NCBI GenBank assembly: GCA_044238735.1
Contig: JBIICS010000007.1
Span: 1 to 41,209, forward strand
Reading direction: 5' to 3'
Origin: JBIICS01 sp044238735
GTDB lineage: Bacteria > Bacteroidota > Bacteroidia > UBA4408
DNA length: 41,209 nt
In this document: in pieces, positions 15,753-23,984 of the stretch
Position numbering within the stretch: position 1 is the first letter of the stretch
How the letters are laid out: each line of letters opens with the position of its first letter
Made by a program: the position numbers and the translations under genes
Notes under the pieces: generated by a model
Seen by the model: the letters and a program-made list of their open reading frames with translations, nothing else
Told to the model about the DNA's origin: nothing
The model's database searches: none

Positions 15753-17215
15753 GTATTAAGTTTTTGATCTATTATTTTGGCACTCATTAAACACATCGGA
15801 ATTCCACCGCCCGGATGAACGCTGCCCCCGCAAAAGTACAATCCTTTTATTGAACTATGAAAATTTGAATGCCTAAAAAATGCCGATAATTTACTATTAG
15901 AGCTATACCCATATAGAGAGCCCAAGTGAGAAGAAGTATTTTGATCAATTTTAACCGGATCCAATACGTTTTCACATTCTATATAATCCTCTATTTGAAT
16001 AGATAGGGCGGTATTTATTTTTTTAATGATGTTATTTCTGGCCTCTTTAATTAGCATAGGCCAATCTTGACCATAATTAGCCGGAACATTTATCATTACA
16101 AACCAGTTCTCCGAACCTTTTGGTGCATCTTGCTTAATCAGTTTAGAGGTAATATGAACATATACGGTTGGGTCGTCCGAAATATTTTTTTGAGAGAAAA
16201 TGTGATTAAATTCTTTTTCATAGTCTTTGCTAAAAAAAATATTGTGCACATCTAATTCTTTAAATTCTTTTTTGATTCCCCAATAAAAAATAAGTGCAGA
16301 AGATGATTTTTCCTGATTTAGTATTTTTTCGGGAGCCTTAATTCGCGGTAATAAATTTCTATATGTATAGTAAACATCCGAATTACTGACAACAAAATCG
16401 GCTTCATGAATTTTATGGTTAATTTGAACACCCCTTATTTGTTTTCCTTCCACTATAATTTCTTCAACAGTTTGATTAAACATAAACTTAACCCCAAGGT
16501 CTTTAGCTAATTCAAACAGGGTATCTGCAATTTGCCTCATTCCGTTTTGGGGTAAATATGCTCCAAAACCATGCTCAATATGAGGAATAACATGCAATGT
16601 AGCGGGTGCCTTATATGGATTTGAACCGTTGTATGTAGCATAACGATTAAAATATTGGATAAGTTCTTTGCTTCTTAATTTTCTTTTATAGTATGCATGC
16701 ATAGATTCTTGTGTGCCTATACGAGGGAGCGCTAATATAGAGCTTAAAATTCCTTTCTTTAAATAAGTGGAAATTTCATGAAGACTGTTTTCAATAAAAA
16801 TCTTATGCGTATGCTTGTAAATAAACTGGCTGTGATTCAAGACTTCTTCAAGAATATTTGGATCCTCCTTAAAAATGGCAGAGGCTTTTTTTATAAATTC
16901 CTCTTTTTGAGAGGGTGCATTAAATCGAATACCGTTTGAATAAAAATAGTTGCAAAGGATATTTAAGCGGCTATAGTTAAAATGATAATTTTTGGTAGGA
17001 TTTAATTTTAGCAATTCTTCAACAAATTGTGGCATCGTAAATAAAGAGGGGCCGGCATCAAATCGATATCCATTTAAAGTAAATGCATTTAGTTTGCCTC
17101 CTGGTTTGTCGGCTCTTTCATACACTTCAACTTCAAATCCCCTTGCCGCTAAACGTGCAGAGGTGGCTAAACCAGCCACCCCTGCACCTATTATAATTAC
17201 TTTTTTATTTCTCAC
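15749..17215 (-). CDS. crtD: Carotenoid desaturase of the CrtI/CrtD family, probably 1'-hydroxycarotenoid 3',4'-desaturase
   Basis: FAD-dependent carotenoid desaturase of 488 residues. The dinucleotide-binding GAGVAGLATSARLA (11-24) is followed by YERADKPGGK and GYRFDAGPSLFTMP. The C-terminus has the family motif GLYFCGGSVHPGGGIPMCL. The FDAGPSLFTMP block and C-terminal block are closer to CrtD-type 3',4'-desaturases of myxol/saproxanthin producers, as I remember them, than to the phytoene desaturase CrtI, which usually reads FDMGPSWYWMP in these bacteria. Position directly before a CruF-like hydratase fits that. No phytoene synthase or second desaturase is in the window, so lycopene must be made by genes elsewhere. 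If the CrtD call is wrong, it is CrtI. Confidence 0.75.
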   Translation of the reverse strand: MRNKKVIIIGAGVAGLATSARLAARGFEVEVYERADKPGGKLNAFTLNGYRFDAGPSLFTMPQFVEELLKLNPTKNYHFNYSRLNILCNYFYSNGIRFNAPSQKEEFIKKASAIFKEDPNILEEVLNHSQFIYKHTHKIFIENSLHEISTYLKKGILSSILALPRIGTQESMHAYYKRKLRSKELIQYFNRYATYNGSNPYKAPATLHVIPHIEHGFGAYLPQNGMRQIADTLFELAKDLGVKFMFNQTVEEIIVEGKQIRGVQINHKIHEADFVVSNSDVYYTYRNLLPRIKAPEKILNQEKSSSALIFYWGIKKEFKELDVHNIFFSKDYEKEFNHIFSQKNISDDPTVYVHITSKLIKQDAPKGSENWFVMINVPANYGQDWPMLIKEARNNIIKKINTALSIQIEDYIECENVLDPVKIDQNTSSHLGSLYGYSSNSKLSAFFRHSNFHSSIKGLYFCGGSVHPGGGIPMCLMSAKIIDQKLNT

Positions 17216-17245
17216 AAAGTTTAAACAAATAACATTATATAAAGT

Positions 17246-20200
17246 TTACTCTTTAATTATTCTTCCGCTAAAGGTTTTGCCATTAGCTATCATTACATAA
17301 TGATATATGCCGGAATTGCTATTGTTTAAATTAATTTCGAGGGTTTGTATTCCGGCATCCATTTTTAGAAATTGTGTTGGAAGTATTTTCTTGCCTAATA
17401 AATCAAATACTTCTAATACAGCAGTTTCATTGTTTCTTATCGAATTAAAAACAAGGTAGCATTTATTTGACGTTGGATTAGGGAAAACCTTAATTGCAAG
17501 TTCTTCGGTGCTGTTCTCATTTAATCCAACGGTACAGCTGTTTAATTTTTCTATGCAAAAATCATCAATGGCCCAGCCTTCAAATGTATTACTATTATTG
17601 CTGTTTAAGGTAAAACGAAAATTAATGGGGCTGGCGCTGCTTGGTTTTAATTTATGATAAGCATATATCCATCCGTTTGAATTACCGGTCCAGCCTGGTT
17701 TATTTTCGTATGAACTAATTCTGGGTGCATTCATCCAATTCTCTTCAAATACATTACCCGGTATACTCCAATTTTGCCCATTATCAGTGGAAATTTCAAA
17801 TGTTCCGCCGTCGTAAAGTTGTTCCATATTGTAATTGTGCCAAAAACTAATGGAGTAACAAAGATTGGTGTCTAATACAAACGACGGACTTATTAGGGAA
17901 ATATTCAGGTTGTTGTTGTAATTCCCCGATATTCCGGTTGTCATACATTTTGCACCGCTTTTTGCACCGCTAATTTCAGTTTTATTTGGTGTCCCATTTA
18001 TCCAGGCAAAGGATAAATTAGTATTGAAGTTGAATGCATCAGCAATAAGCCATCCAATGTTGCCTTGTTCAAAACTGTTGCAGTAAGATGAACTAAATGG
18101 AATTAAATCGATAATCTCGCCATTGTTTTTAGTGGTGAATGTAAATTTTAATGTATCATTTGTAAGATCATTATCCGGATTATTATCAGGCAAACTCGAC
18201 CAAATTAAAACCTGATGATTACCAGTAACTGCTGTGTATGGAGTAGCAAAATTATAACTGAAATTTTGGTTGCAACCAAGTTCAGGGTTGAGTACATAAG
18301 TTTCATTAACAGTTCCACCATCTACTGAGTAATTCAAGTACAGGGTGTCAACTTTCATAGGTGCTAACGATTTGCCGGTAAGTGCAAACGATACGGAATT
18401 GCCTGTATAATTTAGTTTATTTTTAAAATCATAATCACTCAAAGCAATATTATATACTTCCTTAGCACTCACCTTAAAATCATCAATTGCCCAACCGTTT
18501 TTGTTATTGGAAGCATTGCTCGAAAATCTGAATCTAAAACGTATTAGTGCCGATTTGCGTTCAAATCTTTTTAATGTTACAAACACTTGTTTCCAGCCAT
18601 TAGAGTTTCCGCTCCAGCCTTTGGTTCCCATGGTGCTGATGTTATTAGTATTATACCAATTGCCCGAGGCAGTTGTATCTAAAACTTCCCAATTAATTCC
18701 ACTATTTAGGGTGTATTCAATTCTGCCTCCGTCTATATTTTGCTCTGTATCAAAACTGTGCATAAACGATAAGATAACACTATCGGAACACGATAAGTTA
18801 AAATAAGGGGTGTATAGATAATCTGTACTATTTGACGGATAATTACCTGATAATTTAGTCTTCCAGCAGTTGGTTCCACTGTAAGCGGCATTAATTACTG
18901 CGTTGTTTGAGCTAGGCGTACCAAATTCCCAAATGTTAGTGTTTGTAATCCAATTTACTTTTGTCGTATCTTCGAAGTTGTTAATGTGGATAGGCTCCAG
19001 AACAGGAACTCCATAAAACAGACTGCACAAGGTGTCGTTGCCTCTGTCCTGATCGCCGCTTAAGGCGCTTAAAGCGCATATTTCATAATCTCCTCCCGGC
19101 AGATTATAAGGAGAAATAAAAGTATGATTACTAATGGAAAAGGGTAAAAGGGTTCCTGTCCAGGTCTCAACAGTAGTTTGGCCACCGTTTATTTTATAAC
19201 TTACCGGTACAGAATAAATGGTATCCTGTCCATAATTACGAAGTTGAACTTTTAGGTAAGCCTTACTGGGGTCGATAACGCTATTTATTGGAGTAAATAT
19301 TCTGCTCACCCCTACATCAATGGCTTTGGGAGTAAATACAGAAAAGTCGTCAATCGTTACTCCATCTGAAGTTATAGAGTCGTTAGAGCTAAATACATAT
19401 CTATATTGAACTTTGCCCAAATTATTTAATTCGGGCATCCGGATACTGCACTTAATAAAGCGTTCGGTTTGTCCGCTCCATCCATCTATTTGTGTGGCTG
19501 CAACCGAATCCAGTGTATACCAGTTTGCAGCTTTTGGATCCCCTTTTACTCCCAATAGTTGCCATGTCTGTCCGTTTGTGCTGTATTCCATATGCAGTGC
19601 ATCAATATTGGGTTCAATCTTTCTGTTTTGATAGAAGGAAAGTGTTGTGTTTTTACTTCCTGAAAAGTTAAATATTGGCGAGTAGAGGTATGCTTTTGCC
19701 TTGTTGCTATAGGCCTTATCAAGTTCAATATCCCATGCTTTTGTTCCCGAACGAGCCGAATCAGTGTATCCAAAATTGGGTTCGCCCCATTGCCATTGTG
19801 TACTGGCTATAGATCTGTTGTAAAAGTCACCTTCTGTTGAATCGAAACTATTTAGGTATGGTATTCCGTAATATGCCGATGCATATACCTCATAAAATGC
19901 AGTATCATTAAATTTATTAAGGTCTCCACTTACATTTGTAATAACACTTATTTTATTTTTACCCTTTACTAAGTTAAAAGGCATATTAAAAGAGAATGAT
20001 TTTAGTGAATCTGCTTTTATTTGATTGAAGGTAGCAAATGAATCTATTTTAATACCATTTAATAAATACTTTGCAACAATAATATCTATTGCAGAACTGC
20101 CAACATTCTTTAAATCAACTTTAACTGTAGCACTTTCTCCTTCTGTAGGCCAGTTTGATGTATTTACGTTAGTTTTGGAGACTGTAAGATCTGTATTACC

Positions 20201-22597
20201 CGGGGCATTGGGGCCGGATCCCGGACTTAGTGTAGAGTCTATGCCATAAATCCAGATGTCATCTATAATATTACCTGTACCGTCGTTATTTAGTGAGCCT
20301 TTTGTTTTCGACTGAAATTCAATGGTTATAAAATTATTAGGTAAGAAATTCTTTAAGTTATATAAAAAAGAATAGGATGATGTTCCATCGCTATCTGGTT
20401 GGCATATAGCACCAACTTGCTGACCGTTAATAGTAAGTCTGAAAAAAGTTTCATTAGGATTATTAAGTGCTATTTGTTTAAGTTTAAATTGTAAATAAAG
20501 CTTGTTGTATTTTTTGGATTCAACAAATAGTCGTGCGGAACTAAAGTTATTATTATTAACAGTTTCATTCCAAATATAATCGCTACTGAAGTCGAGTGTG
20601 TCGGGGATAGGATTGTCCCAGCTTTTAGTATTTACTGCTTCCATTAACAAACTTTTGTTTCCGTTAATTGCCAGATTTGTTGATATAACGGTTTGCGCAT
20701 TGGAACCGTTGTTTATGCAGAAATCATTTATATTGTTTGGGTTTTCAAATCCATTCTGATAAGATATTGCTGCCAGTGGTTTGCCTGCAAATGTAATTTC
20801 TGCCTGATCGTTAGTATATATGGTATCTGGCTCATAAAGACTGTAAACTCTAAATTGATGATTGCCAGAAGGAATAACGAGTGGTGTTTGAAATTCAACA
20901 AGGCTGGATTGTCCAGCACTTAAGTTTAAACTGAATTTTTCAACAACAGCCGGATTGTTATCCATTCGGTAAGCAATCTCAACAGAATCTTTAACCGGTT
21001 TGGTTCCATTATTCTGGATGATGGCTTTCACCGAATTGGATCCAATACCCGAACAAACATAATACGGACTAACAATAGTATCCAATTTTAAGTCGGCATT
21101 TAAATCGTATGTTATCCCAAAATCATCCATGCTAAAACCGGCACTAACTGATGCGCCGTCGGATGTAAACACAAATCTAAACCGAACAAAATTGGTACTG
21201 TATAAATTAAGATCACTCAATTCGTGTTTAAAATACTTCCAGCCATTAGAGTTTCCGGTAAAGCCCGGTAAGTTTGTATTACCAACAATTGCAGTATTAT
21301 ACCATAGAGGCTCACCATTTTCTCCCAAAATTTCCCAGGTTATTCCATTGTCTTTAGAAAATTCAACTCTAAGACCATCTTTTGCATCAAATGTTTTGTA
21401 ATTTAAATAAAAGCTAAGTTGTGCATTGTACAAATTACTGAAATCAAAAGGTGGACTTGTAAGAACGGCAAATGCGTTGTTGGTATAGGGTAAACTTCTG
21501 TTTATATCCCAGCAATTTATACCGGAATAGCTTGAATTAGTGACATTATAATTGGGTTTTCCATATTCCCATGCTGTTACCGAACTACTTGCAACGGTGG
21601 GGTTTGCAGTCCAGCCTAAACTGCTTTCAAAATTATCTAAAAAAGGAGCATTATATAGGCCTCCGGCAGATGTTTGAACCGTTATAAATTGTTTATAACT
21701 GTTTGCGGGTGCACGTCCGGTGTTATTAACAACAGAATTATCGATGGCTACAACATAATAGTTAACTGTATCGCCGGTATTAACTGCGGGAATGTTGCCT
21801 TGCCATAAATTAGCTCCGGCACTATTCATATTTACACTGGTAAATACACCGCTATTTACTTTATACCATAACTTAGCCGTTTGAATACCTGAGGCATCCG
21901 TAATGTTGGTGGAAATGCTAAAAGGTCCATTGTTATTAAAAATATAATTTTCGTAAACCGGATTGGTGAACGTAATAAGCGGAGGATTAATTTCGGAACT
22001 GGCTCCGGTAATTCTCACATCATCTATTACCCATCCATAGTTTCCATTAGATCCAGGGAATGCAGTTCCATCTTTTAACAAAAAGCGGATTCTTACATAG
22101 GGATGCCCAATCGCAACATTGGATAAATTAAATGTTTCTTGTTTCCACCAGCTGGCATTGGGCTGGGCCTGATTATCGTTAGGAAGCCAGTTGGTATATG
22201 AATTGGAAGCAAATCGTTTGTCGCTTGCATATGAACTGGATGCTCCAGTATAGGAAGACGAGGGGAGCGTTGTCCATGTTAAGCCGCTGTCTATAGAAAA
22301 TTCTACACGAGCCGTGTCAAATATTTGAATTTTACAAATATGGTTAAAGCTTAATTTTAAATTTGTTAGGCCTACCGTGGTAAAAGCGATACTGGTTACT
22401 TTGGTGTTGGAAGCGTTACCCACCACGCCACGGTATGCATTGGGTAAAGATTTTTTTAAGCTAAAGTCTGCACTCCATGCAGGTGTGCCATTTCCTATTA
22501 AACTATCGGGAGTTGTAAAATTCTCTGAAACTAAAACAGGCTGTGCATACGCAAATGCGTTTATAAACAGCAAAAATAAAATCCATCTGATATTCAT
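17246..22597 (-). CDS. Very large secreted multidomain protein (choice-of-anchor-J/MAM-like and CARDB-like domains) with T9SS tail
   Basis: A signal peptide (1-18, ending AYAQ) leads into 1783 residues of alternating beta domains. Rough order: jelly-roll domain (22-200), Ig-like (205-305), anchor-J (318-500), CARDB-like (505-610), concanavalin-like (620-790), CARDB-like (800-905), then anchor-J (915-1090, 1205-1385, 1500-1685) spaced by CARDB-like domains. A T9SS type A sorting domain (VFPNPTSNKCYL, then GIYHYVM and SGRIIKE) ends it. The anchor-J copies share SGxxCW, LSF, a D/N-G-GxxxEFSxDxGxxW stretch, GW(S/T)GNSNGW and GxxIDDF. No enzyme motif is seen; adhesion or carbohydrate binding is a guess. 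The gene ends 30 bp before the desaturase start, so read-through into the carotenoid operon is possible. Confidence 0.88.
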   Translation of the reverse strand: MNIRWILFLLFINAFAYAQPVLVSENFTTPDSLIGNGTPAWSADFSLKKSLPNAYRGVVGNASNTKVTSIAFTTVGLTNLKLSFNHICKIQIFDTARVEFSIDSGLTWTTLPSSSYTGASSSYASDKRFASNSYTNWLPNDNQAQPNASWWKQETFNLSNVAIGHPYVRIRFLLKDGTAFPGSNGNYGWVIDDVRITGASSEINPPLITFTNPVYENYIFNNNGPFSISTNITDASGIQTAKLWYKVNSGVFTSVNMNSAGANLWQGNIPAVNTGDTVNYYVVAIDNSVVNNTGRAPANSYKQFITVQTSAGGLYNAPFLDNFESSLGWTANPTVASSSVTAWEYGKPNYNVTNSSYSGINCWDINRSLPYTNNAFAVLTSPPFDFSNLYNAQLSFYLNYKTFDAKDGLRVEFSKDNGITWEILGENGEPLWYNTAIVGNTNLPGFTGNSNGWKYFKHELSDLNLYSTNFVRFRFVFTSDGASVSAGFSMDDFGITYDLNADLKLDTIVSPYYVCSGIGSNSVKAIIQNNGTKPVKDSVEIAYRMDNNPAVVEKFSLNLSAGQSSLVEFQTPLVIPSGNHQFRVYSLYEPDTIYTNDQAEITFAGKPLAAISYQNGFENPNNINDFCINNGSNAQTVISTNLAINGNKSLLMEAVNTKSWDNPIPDTLDFSSDYIWNETVNNNNFSSARLFVESKKYNKLYLQFKLKQIALNNPNETFFRLTINGQQVGAICQPDSDGTSSYSFLYNLKNFLPNNFITIEFQSKTKGSLNNDGTGNIIDDIWIYGIDSTLSPGSGPNAPGNTDLTVSKTNVNTSNWPTEGESATVKVDLKNVGSSAIDIIVAKYLLNGIKIDSFATFNQIKADSLKSFSFNMPFNLVKGKNKISVITNVSGDLNKFNDTAFYEVYASAYYGIPYLNSFDSTEGDFYNRSIASTQWQWGEPNFGYTDSARSGTKAWDIELDKAYSNKAKAYLYSPIFNFSGSKNTTLSFYQNRKIEPNIDALHMEYSTNGQTWQLLGVKGDPKAANWYTLDSVAATQIDGWSGQTERFIKCSIRMPELNNLGKVQYRYVFSSNDSITSDGVTIDDFSVFTPKAIDVGVSRIFTPINSVIDPSKAYLKVQLRNYGQDTIYSVPVSYKINGGQTTVETWTGTLLPFSISNHTFISPYNLPGGDYEICALSALSGDQDRGNDTLCSLFYGVPVLEPIHINNFEDTTKVNWITNTNIWEFGTPSSNNAVINAAYSGTNCWKTKLSGNYPSNSTDYLYTPYFNLSCSDSVILSFMHSFDTEQNIDGGRIEYTLNSGINWEVLDTTASGNWYNTNNISTMGTKGWSGNSNGWKQVFVTLKRFERKSALIRFRFRFSSNASNNKNGWAIDDFKVSAKEVYNIALSDYDFKNKLNYTGNSVSFALTGKSLAPMKVDTLYLNYSVDGGTVNETYVLNPELGCNQNFSYNFATPYTAVTGNHQVLIWSSLPDNNPDNDLTNDTLKFTFTTKNNGEIIDLIPFSSSYCNSFEQGNIGWLIADAFNFNTNLSFAWINGTPNKTEISGAKSGAKCMTTGISGNYNNNLNISLISPSFVLDTNLCYSISFWHNYNMEQLYDGGTFEISTDNGQNWSIPGNVFEENWMNAPRISSYENKPGWTGNSNGWIYAYHKLKPSSASPINFRFTLNSNNSNTFEGWAIDDFCIEKLNSCTVGLNENSTEELAIKVFPNPTSNKCYLVFNSIRNNETAVLEVFDLLGKKILPTQFLKMDAGIQTLEINLNNSNSGIYHYVMIANGKTFSGRIIKE

Positions 22598-22680
22598 TGT
22601 AAAATTATGGAAAAATGCTAAGATAGGAAAATCAATGCTTTTTATGTTAAATTATTTAACTTATTCCTCAATTTTATGGC

Positions 22681-22688
22681 TAAATTTG
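22681..22688 (+). promoter_or_regulatory. Probable -7 box for the fahA-rsh-fur-purA operon
   Basis: TAAATTTG is a perfect match to the Bacteroidota TAnnTTTG box and lies 21 bp upstream of the fahA ATG. It sits in the 112-bp divergent region. No clear TTG lies 19-20 bp further up. Confidence 0.5.
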
Positions 22689-22709
22689 CAATCCTAAAAC
22701 CCTATCTCT

Positions 22710-23981
22710 ATGATTAATTTTTCAGATATTAAAAACCTTAAATCCTGGATTGAGGTGGATTCTAAATCTGATTTTCCTATACAGAACATTCCTTTTGGTA
22801 TTGTGGCTAATAAAAGTTTGAGTCCGCAAGTAGCTACAATTATTGGAAATACGATTGTTTTATTGTCACCACTATACGATGCCGGCCTATTTAAAGGTAT
22901 TTTAAGCGAGAATCCTTTCCTAACGGACGCCTTAAATTCGTTTATCTCTTTGGGTAAATCCACTACCAATAAAGTACGGGAACGTTTAATGGTGCTTTTT
23001 TCTGAGGGCAATCAGGAGATTAGCCATAACCTTGATTTAAAAGAAAAATGTTTGATAGATGCGGCCTTAGTTTTTAATTTATTGCCCGTAAAAGTAGGAG
23101 ATTATACTGATTTTTATTCGAGCAGACAACATGCTACCAATGTAGGTATGATGTTTCGCGATCCGGAGAATGCGCTTTTACCTAATTGGTTACATATACC
23201 GGTGGGTTACCATGGTAGGGCTTCTTCCATAACCGTTTCGGGTAGTAATTTTCATCGCCCTAAAGGGCAACGAAAAGGCCCGAATGATCCTGCTCCGTTA
23301 TATGGCCCATCTGTTCAGTTAGATTTTGAACTTGAAGTTGGATTTGTGGTGGGTAAACAAAGCCCATTGGGTCAGGCAGTTTCTACTAAAGATGCGGCCG
23401 ATTATATTTTTGGTTTTGTTTTGTTTAACGATTGGAGCGCACGTGATATTCAGGCCTGGGAATATGTTCCATTGGGCCCATTCTTAGGTAAAAACTTTTT
23501 TTCTTCGGTAAGCCCCTGGGTTGTTACACTCGAAGCACTGGAGCCTTTTAGGGTTGAAGGCGAAAAGCAAATACCGGATGTATTGCCATATTTAAAATTT
23601 GAAGGGAATCATAATCTGGATATCAATCTGGAGGTCTCTATTCAACCGGAAAATTCAGCTGAAACAATAGTTTGCAAAAGTAATTATAAGTATATGTATT
23701 GGAATATGGTTCAGCAATTGGCCCACCATACTGTTAATGGTTGTAATTTAAATGTTGGAGATGTTATGGCCAGTGGTACCATAAGCGGTAATACCGAAGA
23801 TAGCTTTGGCTCTATGCTGGAGATTACCTGGCGAGGTACTAAGCCTGTTAGTATGAAAGATGGAAGTGAACGTAAGTTTATAAATGATCATGATTCTGTA
23901 ATTATAAAAGGATACGGCGAAAAAGACGGTGTTCGTATTGGTTTCGGAAATGTTATAAATAAAGTGTTACCTGCTTTGTAA
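22710..23981 (+). CDS. fahA: Fumarylacetoacetase
   Basis: Splits fumarylacetoacetate into fumarate and acetoacetate, the last step of tyrosine and homogentisate breakdown. Against mouse FAH numbering every key residue is shifted by 8: metal ligand Asp 134 (DFYSS), catalytic His 141 (RQHATN), Glu 207 and 209 (DFELEV) and Asp 241 (FNDWSARD). YHGR and GPFLGKNF are also present. Length (423) is normal. It opens a four-gene operon; rsh starts 3 bp after its stop. Other tyrosine-catabolism genes (hmgA, hpd) are not in the window. Confidence 0.96.
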   Translation: MINFSDIKNLKSWIEVDSKSDFPIQNIPFGIVANKSLSPQVATIIGNTIVLLSPLYDAGLFKGILSENPFLTDALNSFISLGKSTTNKVRERLMVLFSEGNQEISHNLDLKEKCLIDAALVFNLLPVKVGDYTDFYSSRQHATNVGMMFRDPENALLPNWLHIPVGYHGRASSITVSGSNFHRPKGQRKGPNDPAPLYGPSVQLDFELEVGFVVGKQSPLGQAVSTKDAADYIFGFVLFNDWSARDIQAWEYVPLGPFLGKNFFSSVSPWVVTLEALEPFRVEGEKQIPDVLPYLKFEGNHNLDINLEVSIQPENSAETIVCKSNYKYMYWNMVQQLAHHTVNGCNLNVGDVMASGTISGNTEDSFGSMLEITWRGTKPVSMKDGSERKFINDHDSVIIKGYGEKDGVRIGFGNVINKVLPAL

Positions 23982-23984
23982 TTT

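Noticed and set aside
15749..17215. Calling the carotenoid desaturase CrtI (phytoene desaturase)
   Set aside because: The FDAGPSLFTMP block and the adjacent CruF-like hydratase favour CrtD; CrtI is kept as the alternative in the feature entry.
22694..23011. Minus-strand frame opposite the start of fahA
   Set aside because: fahA has all its active-site residues on the plus strand; the opposite frame shows no family features.
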